A DNA stretch of 64,000 nucleotides from NCBI GenBank assembly GCA_963831605.1, contig CAWHQR010000008.1:310001-374000 (forward strand), in the 5' to 3' direction. This document shows, one piece after another, positions 1 through 8,224 of the stretch. Both the position numbers and the translations under genes were made by a program. The notes below the pieces were generated by a model, which saw only the letters and a list, made by a program, of their open reading frames with translations, did no database searches and was not told where the DNA came from. This DNA comes from DASUPK01 sp963831605. Lineage in GTDB: Bacteria > Actinomycetota > Thermoleophilia > Solirubrobacterales > 70-9. Each line of letters opens with the position of its first letter. Position 1 is the first letter of the stretch.

Positions 1-1
1 C

Positions 2-244
2 AGCTGGAAGGAGCCGGCGAACGACGTCGCGCGCGAGCTGCTGCCGGATCCCGGCGACTACCGCCATCACCGCGGGGGTGAGGACAACGGCGACGCCCAC
101 CTCAAGAACCTGCTGGTCCACCACCAGGTGGTCCTGCCGATCACGGACGGCAGGCTCGACCTCGGGCCGTGGCAGGCGGTCTTCTACTGCGAGTTCGACG
201 GCCGCCGGTCGAAGCGGCTGGTGATCAAGGTGATGGGCGATTAG
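2..244 (+). CDS. YjbQ/UPF0047 family protein, C-terminal part (5' end outside window)
   Basis: Only the last 80 residues are present; the reading frame is open at the left edge and ends in TAG. The fragment carries the family's C-terminal signature: an N-G-D-A-H-L-K segment followed by GPWQAVFYCEFDG and a basic final strand. YjbQ-family proteins are small cytosolic proteins, some with weak thiamine-phosphate synthase activity; the physiological role is unsettled. Nothing upstream can be seen, so length and start are unknown. The next gene starts 29 bases downstream on the same strand and could be co-transcribed. Confidence 0.75.
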   Translation, partial: SWKEPANDVARELLPDPGDYRHHRGGEDNGDAHLKNLLVHHQVVLPITDGRLDLGPWQAVFYCEFDGRRSKRLVIKVMGD

Positions 245-272
245 CTCCCGCACCGCCGGGCGCAGCCCCGTT

Positions 273-1109
273 GTGGCTCCGGCGATGGTCGTCGGCGCCG
301 TGGTCTCGGTGCAGTGCGGGTCAGCGGCGGCGACGACCCTGTTCGATCAGGTGGGACCCGCCGGCGCCGTGCTCTACCGGCTCCTCTTCGCCGCGATCCT
401 TCTCATCGCGATCTGGCGGCCTGCGCCGATGGAGGCTGGCCGCGACGGACTGATCCTCGCGATCGCCTTCGGCGTGACGCTCGCCGGGATGAATTTCTGC
501 TTCTACGAGGCGCTCAACAGAATCCCGCTGGGGATCGCCGTCACGTTCGAGTTCGTGGGGCCCCTGGTGGTCGGGCTGCTCGGCTCGCGGCGTCCGCGAG
601 ACCTGGTCTGGGTGGGATGCGCGGCGGCGGGCGTGCTGCTCCTGACGCGCCCGTCAGGATCGGCGAGCGCCGCCGGAATCGGCTTCGCGCTGCTCGCCGG
701 GGCGTTCTGGGGCGCGTACATCCTGATCAGCGCCCGGGTGGGGCGGACCTTTCCCGGGGGCCGGGGTTTGGCGCTCGCGATGGGGATTGCGGCCCTGCTG
801 ATGATCGTGCCCGGGACAGCGGCAGCCGGCAGCGACCTGCTCGATCCCGGCGCCGCCGCGGTCGGGGCCGCGACCGCAGTGCTCAGCTCGGTGATTCCCT
901 ACTCGCTCGAGCTGGAGGCGCTGCGCCGCATCGCGGTCGGCACGTTCGGCGTCCTGATGAGCATGGAGCCGGCGGTCGCGGCGTTGATCGGGCTGATCGC
1001 GCTCGGCCAGGGGCTTGGGACCGTCGATGTGATCGGTATCGGCCTCGTCGTGGTCGCCAGCGCCGGCGTGCTGGGATCGGGCGTGGGGGAGCCTGCTACC
1101 GAGGCGTGA
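273..1109 (+). CDS. EamA/DMT-family transporter, RhtA-like exporter
   Basis: A 278-residue, very hydrophobic protein with about nine to ten predicted membrane segments, the size of the drug/metabolite transporter superfamily. It shows the two-fold EamA repeat, and the first half resembles the RhtA threonine/homoserine exporter group (LFDQVGPAGAVLYRL near residue 23 and a F-Y-E-A-L segment near residue 83). Family knowledge suggests proton-coupled export of amino acids or related metabolites through the inner membrane; the substrate cannot be read from sequence. GTG at 273 is the chosen start; an internal ATG twelve bases on is an alternative. Confidence 0.8.
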   Translation: MAPAMVVGAVVSVQCGSAAATTLFDQVGPAGAVLYRLLFAAILLIAIWRPAPMEAGRDGLILAIAFGVTLAGMNFCFYEALNRIPLGIAVTFEFVGPLVVGLLGSRRPRDLVWVGCAAAGVLLLTRPSGSASAAGIGFALLAGAFWGAYILISARVGRTFPGGRGLALAMGIAALLMIVPGTAAAGSDLLDPGAAAVGAATAVLSSVIPYSLELEALRRIAVGTFGVLMSMEPAVAALIGLIALGQGLGTVDVIGIGLVVVASAGVLGSGVGEPATEA

Positions 1110-1198
1110 AGGGCCCGGAGCCTTGCCGGACGCCGCGAGGGGGGATCCCCTTCGAGCGGCGTCGGCAGGCTCTCGGACGAGTGGGCTCGCACCCCTGG

Positions 1199-1273
1199 CT
1201 AGAAAACCCGTCTGAACAGATACAGCGCGATCAGGATCAGGATGATTACGATCAGGATGTAGACGATGGACAC
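1199..1273 (-). CDS. Candidate 24-residue single-span membrane peptide
   Basis: A very short reading frame with a GTG start and TAG stop encodes MSIVYILIVIILILIALYLF followed by a basic tail (R-R-V-F). It is one uninterrupted hydrophobic helix with positive charges at the C-terminus. A strong purine-rich ribosome-binding site (GGGAGGGAG) lies just ahead of the GTG on the minus strand, which is the main reason to believe it. Tiny one-helix proteins of this kind are common in actinobacteria, but I know no function for this one. It sits convergent with the RhtA-like gene, in an otherwise gene-free stretch. Confidence 0.45.
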   Translation of the reverse strand: MSIVYILIVIILILIALYLFRRVF

Positions 1274-1722
1274 CGGGCTCCCTCCCTTCCGAGTTCGATA
1301 ACGGCCCCTGTTGCGAACGTCCGGTTCGCTCCGCCCTGCTTACCCGCGATGCAGCGTCTGAACCCCGGGGAGGTTGGAATCAGGCGCTACGCAGCTCTGC
1401 GCAGGCGACGGAGCCGGCGACCGAAGCGCAGGCGCGAGAGGCTCGAAATCGCCGGCATCTCCGCGGTCGCCGGTGTCGTGGCGACATCGGCGTTCAGCAA
1501 CGACGGCATGTGGCGCTCGATTTGGGCCGTGAGACACGACCGACACGAGCACTCAGGAACGGATATGCCTGTGGTTGAACAGACCGTCATCCGAATTCCT
1601 TAACCCGACGCAAGATCACGGTAGCTATGCCGGCGGTCGGAATTCCCGCAAATAGCCCAAATCCGTGTGGCTGACCTCCGGTCACGAAAACCCCCGCTTC
1701 GCCCCCTGACAAGATCAAAGAA
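1274..1722. other. Gene-sparse stretch before the HD protein
   Basis: I see no convincing gene here. The plus strand has an 84-codon frame from an ATG at 1349 to 1603 with an arginine-rich start and a short hydrophobic patch (IAGISAVAGVVATSAF), but no ribosome-binding site, and its codons are not clearly coding-like. The last 100 bases presumably hold the promoter of the HD-domain gene; no box is clear. Confidence 0.3.
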
Positions 1723-2550
1723 ATGGAAGCACAGGGCCCCGATGTGCGCGCCGGTTCGATCGCCGAGGCCGTGGCGAAGGCGCAGGTGCACGCGCCCACC
1801 CGGGGCAACCGCAAGCTGGAGCGGTTCCTGGAGGCGGTGAACGCCGACGAGCGGGTGCGCGCCTGGTGGTACATGGCGCAGATCACCTCGGAGCGGCTCG
1901 GGATGTCGGATCACTCCTGGGTGCACGTGCAGGTCGTCCTCAACATCTCGCTGCGCCTGATGCGCCTGCTCGTCAAGGGCGGGATCGAGCCGGCGATGGT
2001 CACCGATCACGGGATGCGCGACCGCGACGCGGAGGTCGTGGTCGCCGGCGGCGCGCTGCTCCACGACGTCGGGATGTCGATCCACCGAACCGACCACGAG
2101 GCCTACAGCCTCTTCATGGTCCAGGACCGCCTGCAGTCGCTGCTCGACGGCGTCTACGACGAGCCGGAGCGCACCGTGGTGAGCTCGGAGATCCTGCACG
2201 CGATCATCGGCCACCGCCGGCGCGGCGAGCCGTACACCGTGGAGGCCGGGGTGGTGCGCGTCGCGGACGCGCTCGACATGGCCGAGGGCCGCTCGCGGAT
2301 CCCGGTGGAGGGCGGCCAGTACGGGATCCACGCCCTCTCCGCCGCGGCGATCGACAAGGTGCGGATCGAGGCCGGCGACGAGCGCCCGGTCAAGATCGAG
2401 ATCGAGATGAACAACTCCGCCGGCATCTTCCAGGTCGACGACCTCCTCGCGACGAAGCTGCGCGGCACGCCGCTCGAGGGACACGTGGAGGTGGTCGCCG
2501 AGGTGGCGGGGGAGACCGAGAAGCGGCTGCTTCCCAGTTTCCGGCTCTAG
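1723..2550 (+). CDS. HD-domain metal-dependent phosphohydrolase
   Basis: A 275-residue soluble protein with the HD-superfamily ligand set: H64/H68 in DHSWVH, the defining H114-D115 in ALLHDVG, further histidines in a HAIIGH segment, and an aspartate in VADALDMAEG. HD proteins use bound divalent metals to hydrolyse phosphate esters or nucleotides. The last 70 residues form a separate domain without catalytic-looking residues. The ATG at 1723 is the only sensible start, although the ribosome-binding site is weak. Neighbours give no pathway context, so the substrate is unknown; the HD assignment itself is firm. Confidence 0.85.
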   Translation: MEAQGPDVRAGSIAEAVAKAQVHAPTRGNRKLERFLEAVNADERVRAWWYMAQITSERLGMSDHSWVHVQVVLNISLRLMRLLVKGGIEPAMVTDHGMRDRDAEVVVAGGALLHDVGMSIHRTDHEAYSLFMVQDRLQSLLDGVYDEPERTVVSSEILHAIIGHRRRGEPYTVEAGVVRVADALDMAEGRSRIPVEGGQYGIHALSAAAIDKVRIEAGDERPVKIEIEMNNSAGIFQVDDLLATKLRGTPLEGHVEVVAEVAGETEKRLLPSFRL

Positions 2551-2610
2551 GGACTGACTGCGGCTGGGGAAGAGGGTGGCCCGGGCCAACCTGAGGGGGC
2601 GAAATGGCAG

Positions 2611-3565
2611 GTGTGGAGATCTTGGGTGTCTATGGGCACCCAAAGTCTCCATTGGTTGTCTGGGAGCACTTGGTCCCTCGCACAGAGACAGCACGGTGTC
2701 GTCTCTCGCCGGCAGCTCCTGAGCTTGGGGTGGCGTCCTGAGGCGATCAAGCATCGCGTGGCGCGAGGTCGCCTGCATCCGGTCCGCCGAGGCGTCTATG
2801 CAGTCGGCCGACCGGCCCTGGCGAGAAATGGCCACTGGATGGCGGCCATCCTTCTTTGCAGACCCGATGCCTTCCTCAGCCATGAGACCGCGGCCCAACT
2901 CTGGGGAATCGGTGCTGCCGTCCAACGGGGCAGGCACCATCCACCTCTCGGTGCCCGCACATCGAAGGCCCGGAGGTCGCGGCATCTGCGTTCACCGAGC
3001 GCGGCTGCCACGGTCGGATCGGTCAGAGCGCGAGGGACTTCCCGTTACTGCTCCGATCAGGACGATCCTCGATCTCGCAGCCTCTCTCGATTCGCGAAAG
3101 CTCGAGAGACTCGTCAATGAGATGGACAAGGTCGGGCTAATCGACCCGGAGTCGCTTCGGTCCGGGCTCGATGATCGCGCCGGCCAGCCTGGCGTTGCTG
3201 CCCTTCGCGCGCTTCTAGACGGACAGGTCTTCACGCTCACCGACTCCGAGCTCGAGCGGCGCTTTCTCCGCCTGGTCGTCGGCGCTGGGCTTCCCAGACC
3301 GTTGACTCAGCAGAACGTCAATGGATTCCGGGTCGACTTCTTCTGGCCCGAGCTGGGCCTCGTCGTCGAGACAGACGGGCTTCGGTACCACCGCACCGCA
3401 ACCCAGCAATCAAGGGACAGGACCAGGGACCAGCGACATGTGGCTGCCGGCCTGGTCGCGCTGCGTTTCACGCACTTCCAGGTCACGTTCGAAGCAAGGA
3501 GGGTGGTTGACACCCTTCGCAGAGTCGCGGAGAGACAGCGTCTGGCTCTACTCGGCGCCCTGTAG
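2611..3565 (+). pseudogene. AbiEi-type winged-helix plus DUF559 nuclease-like protein, frameshifted
   Basis: The gene reads in frame 1 from GTG 2611 and continues in frame 2 after about 2910-2938, so one indel splits it. The N-terminal part is typical of AbiEi-like type IV antitoxin domains (QHGVVSRRQLLSLG, then a GVYAVG segment). The C-terminal part is a DUF559 domain of the Vsr-like endonuclease fold, with an acidic core (FRVDFFWPELGLVVETDG) and the following H-R residues. Such two-domain proteins are numerous in actinobacteria, usually without a partner toxin, and none is visible here. Repairing one base restores a full-length protein of about 315 residues, so this may be a sequence error. 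An ATG at 2632 is an alternative start. Confidence 0.7.
2614..2651. repeat. Near-perfect inverted repeat over the start of the AbiEi/DUF559 gene
   Basis: Two 17-base arms (2614-2630 and 2635-2651) pair with three mismatches around a TATG loop. The repeat begins three bases after the GTG start at 2611, so it lies within the first codons. It could fold in the mRNA or act as a DNA operator. AbiEi-type antitoxins are known to repress their own promoters through inverted repeats, so autoregulation is a reasonable guess. Confidence 0.5.
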
Positions 3566-3582
3566 TACTCGGCGCCCTGTAG
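3549..3582 (+). repeat. 17-bp tandem duplication at the stop codon of the DUF559 gene
   Basis: The 17-base unit TACTCGGCGCCCTGTAG occurs at 3549-3565 and again immediately at 3566-3582. Each copy ends in TAG, so the second leaves the protein unchanged. It looks like a replication-slippage duplication and has no evident function. Confidence 0.8.
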
Positions 3583-3619
3583 GGCAGAGCGCGCCCCTCT
3601 TCATTGCCGGTTTTCGTCC

Positions 3620-4408
3620 CTAGACCCCGGCGCCCTCGCCACCACGGCCCTCGCCTGCCGCGAAGCGCGCGGCTCCCGTGACACCGACGCCGCTGACCGC
3701 ACCGCCGATCTCCGCCTCGCGCGCCAGGCCCTCTTCGAGCGACATCGAGAAGCCCTCCAGAGCCGAGCGGCGATCGGCCAGCATCGTCTCCTGCGGGAAC
3801 TGCGCGAGGCCCTCGGCCATCTCCAGGGACCGCTCGAGGTGCTTGCCGGGCGCGACGATCTCGGTGAGCAGCCCCATCGCGAGCGCCTCGTCTGCATCGA
3901 CGATCCGGCCGGTGATGATCATGTCCAGTGCGCGGCCCATCCCGACCACGCGCGGCAGGCGCTGGGTTCCGCCGTCGATCAGCGGCACTCCCCAGCGGCG
4001 CTCGGGGAAGCCGAGCTTGGCGGTCTCGGTGCCGATTCGCAGGTCGCACCAGAGCGCGAGCTCGAGGCCGCCCGCCAGGGCGTACCCGGAGATCGCTGCG
4101 ATCGTCGGCTTCGGCGAGGTGAGCCGGGTGAAGCCGAGTGGGCCATGTGGCCGCGGCTTCAGCCACTGCTCCGCGATCCCCTGATCGTTCATGGCGGCGG
4201 CGACCGACTTGAGGTCGGCCCCGGCGCAGAAGGCCTGATCGCCCGAGCCGGTGAGGATCATCACCCGCGCCTCGTCGTCCCCCTCGAATTCCCGATAGGC
4301 CTCGAGCAGCTGGTCGGCCGTATTCGGATCGATGGCGTTGCGCCGGTCGGGCCGGTCGATCGTGAGCACCCCGGCGGCGCCCCGCCGCTCATAGGTGATC
4401 TCGGGCAT
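3620..4408 (-). CDS. Enoyl-CoA hydratase/isomerase (crotonase) family protein
   Basis: A 262-residue crotonase-fold protein. The oxyanion-hole segments are clear (FCAGADLK near residue 61 and SGYALAGGLELAL near 107), and a glutamate sits in each expected catalytic neighbourhood (GGLELA and FPERRWGVP). Crotonases hydrate or isomerise acyl-CoA thioesters in fatty-acid, amino-acid or aromatic breakdown; the substrate cannot be told. No other beta-oxidation gene is adjacent. A TAGGAT box lies seven bases upstream of the ATG and overlaps the stop of the M23 gene, so the gene may have its own leaderless promoter. A second crotonase lies at 47225-48073. Confidence 0.85.
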   Translation of the reverse strand: MPEITYERRGAAGVLTIDRPDRRNAIDPNTADQLLEAYREFEGDDEARVMILTGSGDQAFCAGADLKSVAAAMNDQGIAEQWLKPRPHGPLGFTRLTSPKPTIAAISGYALAGGLELALWCDLRIGTETAKLGFPERRWGVPLIDGGTQRLPRVVGMGRALDMIITGRIVDADEALAMGLLTEIVAPGKHLERSLEMAEGLAQFPQETMLADRRSALEGFSMSLEEGLAREAEIGGAVSGVGVTGAARFAAGEGRGGEGAGV

Positions 4409-4418
4409 GGCGGCGATC

Positions 4419-5489
4419 CTAACCTGGCGTGGACTGAGGCCACTGCTTGAGGAACGGCAGCGGGTCGACCGGCTTGGTGTCGGCGCCGAGCGATGCCTTG
4501 CCGATCCGGACCTCGAAGTGAAGGTGCGGCCCGTCGCAGCTCCCGGTGCAGCCGAGCTGTCCGACGACCTCGCCCGAGTGCACCCGGTTGCCGAGCAGGA
4601 CGGGTGAGGGCTTCAGCATGTGCATGTAGACGAAGCTGTGGTTGTCCGGTGGGCTGTAGATGACGACGTAGTTGCCGCGGCCGCCGTCGTCGGGATCGGT
4701 GGTCTTGCCCCGATCGACCACGATGCCGTCATGGACCGCGACCTCGGGCGTCCCGGTCTTGGCGAAGATGTCCTGGCCCTCGTGGATGTGGCCGTAGCGC
4801 GGCGCACCGAAGCGGTCGATTTTGGTCCCGAAGTCATGTGAGCCGAGGATCGGGAAGACGTACCCGCGGACCAGGCCGGCCGGTGTTCCGGGATCGATCC
4901 CGAAGATCGACGCGCTGTTGACGAGAGAGCCGTTGCCGGTCGTCTGGCCGAGGCCGGGGACGGGCAGCCCGAGTGCCGATCCCAGGCCGGCGCCGAGAGC
5001 GAGGGCGACCGTGATCGCCAACCCGGCCTTGGCGGTCGGCCAGAAGAGCCCACGGCGGCGAGTGGCGACGCGCGCCCGGTTCTCCGCCGCCCGGGCGCGC
5101 TTCCTGACGGGTCCCTGAACCCCCGGATCGATTCGTGCCCTCCGCTTTCTGGTCGGCGCCGGCTTCGCACGGGGGCGCGCCGCCTCGCGCTCCAGCCGCT
5201 CGGCCACGGGCTCGCGGCGGGGAAGGGGGATCACCTCGGCCGAGAGCTGCGCCCGGGGCCGCTCCACTCGCTGCCTGCGCTTCTCCTGCCTGCGAGCCCG
5301 GCGGGCGTCGTAGTGCCCGGGACCCGGATCGAAGGGCATCGCCCCGAGCTCGGGGCGGGGCTCATGGTCGCGCGGCGCGCGCCTCAGATGGCCGGTCTCG
5401 ATGCCCGGGTCGAAGCTGCGCTGCCCGCCGCCGCCCGCCTGCGGGTGCTGTTGCGGATCGACGATGCCATCGTCCCGTGCCGGCCCCAT
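4419..5489 (-). CDS. M23-family zinc metallopeptidase, membrane-anchored
   Basis: A 356-residue protein with three parts: a low-complexity, highly basic N-terminal cytoplasmic region of about 150 residues, one membrane segment (AGLAITVALALGAGLGSALG), and an outer M23/LytM domain. The zinc motifs are intact: H-E-G-Q-D (HxxxD) and the terminal GPHLHFEV (HxH). M23 enzymes cut peptide cross-links of peptidoglycan or activate amidases. The first 60 residues are compositionally odd, so the true start may be an internal codon. The small membrane protein upstream on the same strand is a possible partner. Confidence 0.8.
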   Translation of the reverse strand: MGPARDDGIVDPQQHPQAGGGGQRSFDPGIETGHLRRAPRDHEPRPELGAMPFDPGPGHYDARRARRQEKRRQRVERPRAQLSAEVIPLPRREPVAERLEREAARPRAKPAPTRKRRARIDPGVQGPVRKRARAAENRARVATRRRGLFWPTAKAGLAITVALALGAGLGSALGLPVPGLGQTTGNGSLVNSASIFGIDPGTPAGLVRGYVFPILGSHDFGTKIDRFGAPRYGHIHEGQDIFAKTGTPEVAVHDGIVVDRGKTTDPDDGGRGNYVVIYSPPDNHSFVYMHMLKPSPVLLGNRVHSGEVVGQLGCTGSCDGPHLHFEVRIGKASLGADTKPVDPLPFLKQWPQSTPG

Positions 5490-5501
5490 ACAGAGCCGGG
5501 G

Positions 5502-5759
5502 CTAACGACTTCCGAGGCGTTCGAGGTCCTTCGTGCGTCTCTCCTTGCGATTGTCCAGGCGAATCTGGATCAGGGAGAGGACGGTCACGAAGATCGCGAA
5601 GAACGCGATCAGCCCGAAGGCGAAAAAGGTGACGACCTTGTCGTTCGTCCGGCCGTACACGCCGACGCCATCAGCGGCCATGGCGGCGGGCGAGAGCACC
5701 AGCAGCGCGACGAGAGCGAAGAGGGGCGGCAGCAGACGACGGAAGAACTTGCCGAGCAT
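5502..5759 (-). CDS. Small two-span membrane protein, unknown function
   Basis: About 85 residues with an N-terminal signal-like hydrophobic stretch (LLPPLFALVALLVLSPAAMA), a short polar loop and a second membrane helix (FFAFGLIAFFAIFVTVLSLI), followed by a charged tail. I do not recognise the family. The ATG at 5759 is preferred to a TTG at 5768, because a TAGATT box sits exactly seven bases before the ATG, the spacing of a leaderless start, and overlaps the TTG. The M23 gene begins 12 bases downstream, so the two are probably one transcript. Confidence 0.6.
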   Translation of the reverse strand: MLGKFFRRLLPPLFALVALLVLSPAAMAADGVGVYGRTNDKVVTFFAFGLIAFFAIFVTVLSLIQIRLDNRKERRTKDLERLGSR

Positions 5760-5869
5760 CCCGGGCAATCTAACGTACCTACTGGTCGCCTCGGGCTGTC
5801 AGGTTTTCTTAAGGTGCGGTCGTCGCCGGTCGCCTAGGATGCTCGCCTCCCGGCCCCGGCCGGCCCGGC

Positions 5870-6742
5870 ATGGACCCAATCTCCTACTTCCAGGCAATCG
5901 TCCTCGGCCTGCTCCAGGGCGTCTCGGAGCTCTTCCCGATCTCGAGTCTCGGGCACAGCGTCGTGCTCCCGCGCGTCTTCGGCTGGAACATCCACCAGAA
6001 CGACGACTATTTCCTGAGCTTCCTCGTCGCCACCCACTGCGCCACGGCCATCGTGCTGTTCTTCTTCTTCCTCAAGGACTGGGTCCAGATCATCAAGGGC
6101 CTCGGCCGCTCGCTGCGAGACCGCTACATCGGCGAGGACGACACCTACGCGAAGCTCGGCTGGCTGCTCGTCGTCGCGACCGTCCCCGCGGGCCTGTTGG
6201 GCCTGCTGCTCGAGCACCCGCTGCGGAGCCTGTTCGCCTCCACCCAGACCGCCGCGATCTTCCTGTTCGTCAACGGGCTGATGCTGTTCGGAGCCGAGGC
6301 GCTGCGGCGTCGCGCTCCAGTGCGATCCGAGCAGGGCATGCATTCCGACGAGGTGATTTCCCGCACCCTCAGCTTCCGCTCGGCCATCGGGATCGGCACC
6401 GCCCAGGCGCTGGCCCTGATCCCGGGTCTCTCGCGCTCCGGCGCCAGCATGGGCGGGGGGCTGCTCTCGGGGCTCTCCAACGAGGAGGCGGCCCGCTTCG
6501 CCTTCCTGCTTGCGACTCCGATCATCGGCGCCGCCGGCCTGCTCAAGCTTCCCGAGCTGCTCGGTCACCAGGGCGACCACGTCCGGGGCCAGGCGCTGGT
6601 GGGCGCGATCGCCGCCGGGATCGCCGCATACTTCTCGGTGAAGTTCCTGCTGCGCTTCTTCGAGACCAACCGCCTGACTCCATTCGCCATCTATTGCTGC
6701 GTCGTCGGCGCCGTTCTGTCGGTCGCCTTCGCGCTGAGCTGA
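5870..6742 (+). CDS. uppP: Undecaprenyl-diphosphate phosphatase
   Basis: A 290-residue integral membrane protein of the BacA/UppP family. It removes a phosphate from undecaprenyl diphosphate, recycling the lipid carrier of cell-wall synthesis. Both signature motifs are present: LQGVSELFPISSLGH at residues 15-29 with the catalytic glutamate, and PGLSRSGASM in the second half. Length matches the family. It diverges from the small membrane gene at 5502-5759; the 110-base gap holds a TAGGAT box at 5835-5840, about 30 bases before the ATG. The small gene at 6753 follows after 10 bases and is probably co-transcribed. Confidence 0.92.
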   Translation: MDPISYFQAIVLGLLQGVSELFPISSLGHSVVLPRVFGWNIHQNDDYFLSFLVATHCATAIVLFFFFLKDWVQIIKGLGRSLRDRYIGEDDTYAKLGWLLVVATVPAGLLGLLLEHPLRSLFASTQTAAIFLFVNGLMLFGAEALRRRAPVRSEQGMHSDEVISRTLSFRSAIGIGTAQALALIPGLSRSGASMGGGLLSGLSNEEAARFAFLLATPIIGAAGLLKLPELLGHQGDHVRGQALVGAIAAGIAAYFSVKFLLRFFETNRLTPFAIYCCVVGAVLSVAFALS

Positions 6743-6752
6743 GGAGGCCCAG

Positions 6753-7004
6753 ATGACCAAGCGACCCCAACTGATCGTTCCCGCCGTGATCCTCGGCGTC
6801 ATCTTCCTGGGGATTGCGATCGTCTACTGGACGACCGATGCGGGATCCTTGCCGTCCTTCTTCCCGGGACACGAGTCCGGGTCCACGCACATCCACTTCA
6901 AGCACGGCCTCGCCGCGGCCGTGGTCGCGCTCGGCTGCTTCGTGTTCGCCTGGTTCCAGACCGGAAAGGACCGGCCCAAGCCGTCAGGCGAGGCTGCGCC
7001 GTAG
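6753..7004 (+). CDS. Small two-span membrane protein downstream of uppP
   Basis: 83 residues with two hydrophobic helices (LIVPAVILGVIFLGIAIVYW and LAAAVVALGCFVFAWF) separated by a loop containing the histidine-rich piece GSTHIHFKHG. A good ribosome-binding site (GAGGAGG) precedes the ATG. I know no function. Tight spacing to uppP suggests co-expression. The loop histidines are the only residues suggesting metal or proton binding, which is conjecture. Confidence 0.65.
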   Translation: MTKRPQLIVPAVILGVIFLGIAIVYWTTDAGSLPSFFPGHESGSTHIHFKHGLAAAVVALGCFVFAWFQTGKDRPKPSGEAAP

Positions 7005-7019
7005 GCGGACCGGTTTCGT

Positions 7020-7922
7020 TCAGCTGATCTGAAGTGGCTCGTCGCTCGGCTCGTGCTCGACCTGGAGCGTCGAGTGCTCGATGTCGAACCGCTCGGCGAG
7101 CAGATGCGCAAGGTGGAAGCGTGCCTCGTGGCAGTCCGAGTCGGCCTTGACGAGCACGTGTGCAGAGAGCGCCGGGAACCCCGAGGTCACCTCCCAGACG
7201 TGCAGGTCGTGGATCTCGATCACCCCTGGCTCCTCGAGCAGCGCGTTGCCGATCTGATCCGGGTCGATCCCCTCCGGCGCGGCCTCTAGGAAGATCCGCC
7301 CGGATGCGCGGAGCAGGCCATAGGAGGAGCGCAGCATCAGCCCGGCGACCAGCAGCGAGGCGATCGCGTCGGCGCGGTCGAAGCCGGTGAGCAGGATCAC
7401 CACCGCGGCGATCGCGGTGCCGATGAAGGCGAACAGGTCGGTGAGGATGTGCTGGTAGGACCCCTCGATGTTGAGGCTCTCGCGATTCGCGCGGGAGAGC
7501 GTCCAGCTTGCGGCCAGGTTCACGACGATCCCGAGCAGCGCGACCGCGAGCACGAGTCCGGCGCGAACGTCGGGCGGCGAGACGAGGCGATGGATTCCCT
7601 CGAAGACGATGAACAGGGCGAGGATCAACAGGGTGATCCCGTTGGCCTGCGCGGAGAGAATCTCGGCCCGCTTGAGCCCGAAGGTCATCGCTCCTGCCGC
7701 CGGCCGCTGGGCAAGGCGGATAGCGACCAGCGAGAAGCCGATGGCGCCCGCATCGGTGAGCATGTGACCGGCGTCCGAGAGCAGGGCGAGGGAGTGGGCG
7801 ACGATCCCCACCGCGACCTCGACCACCATCAGGCCGACGATCAAAGCCAGTGCGATCGCGAGCTTGCGCCGGTCGGCGTCGGCGGTGACGGGGTGGGGGT
7901 GCTCGTGGTGGTCGTGACTCAC
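7020..7922 (-). CDS. Cation diffusion facilitator (CzcD-like) metal exporter
   Basis: About 300 residues, starting at a GTG that gives a histidine-rich leader (SHDHHEHPHP) typical of zinc-handling CDF proteins. Six membrane helices are expected. Two H/D metal-site signatures are present: SDAGHMLTDAG on helix 2 and HILTDLFAFIG on helix 5. The cytoplasmic C-terminal domain with its HDLHVWEV segment is complete. CDF proteins export Zn, Co, Cd or similar ions by proton antiport. The frame runs further upstream, but the extension lacks family character and crosses a terminator-like hairpin, so the GTG at 7920-7922 is preferred. Confidence 0.88.
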   Translation of the reverse strand: MSHDHHEHPHPVTADADRRKLAIALALIVGLMVVEVAVGIVAHSLALLSDAGHMLTDAGAIGFSLVAIRLAQRPAAGAMTFGLKRAEILSAQANGITLLILALFIVFEGIHRLVSPPDVRAGLVLAVALLGIVVNLAASWTLSRANRESLNIEGSYQHILTDLFAFIGTAIAAVVILLTGFDRADAIASLLVAGLMLRSSYGLLRASGRIFLEAAPEGIDPDQIGNALLEEPGVIEIHDLHVWEVTSGFPALSAHVLVKADSDCHEARFHLAHLLAERFDIEHSTLQVEHEPSDEPLQIS

Positions 7923-7960
7923 GCCCCTGATTATCGACACTTGTCTCTGCGTTTTTGCCC

Positions 7961-8001
7961 AAAAAAAAGCGCGCGACCCGGGGCAGGGAGGGGTCGCGCG
8001 C
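7961..8001 (-). terminator. Strong intrinsic terminator just upstream of the CDF gene
   Basis: On the minus strand a perfect 11-bp GC stem (7991-8001 with 7969-7979), with an 11-base loop, is followed by eight consecutive T residues. It ends only 38 bases before the CDF start. It either stops an upstream minus-strand transcript or is a leader attenuator for the metal exporter. No recognised riboswitch consensus was found between it and the regulator gene. Confidence 0.7.
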
Positions 8002-8224
8002 GCTGACGAGAGAGGAATCTCGAAAGTGAGCAGCAGTCTCACCGCAGGGGCGAGGCCCGGTGTGAAGATCCGGATACGGTTTCCAGGGCATTTATGCGCC
8101 ATTTGCCTGTGAAAAACCGGTGAACCACCGCCCCTGCACCCGTCGCTGCGCCGGTCCCGCACCTATCATCCAGTCGTCTCAACAATTCGCCCGGGGGTAG
8201 GGCGAGTCCGAGAGAGGGGCTCGA

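Noticed and set aside
1349..1603. 84-codon plus-strand ORF in the 1.1-1.7 kb gap
   Set aside because: No ribosome-binding site, very basic random-looking start, and no recognisable domain.
8002..8224. Known metal-sensing riboswitch (NiCo or yybP-ykoY) ahead of the CDF gene
   Set aside because: Apart from the terminator stem I could not find the conserved core sequences or helices of these classes on the minus strand.
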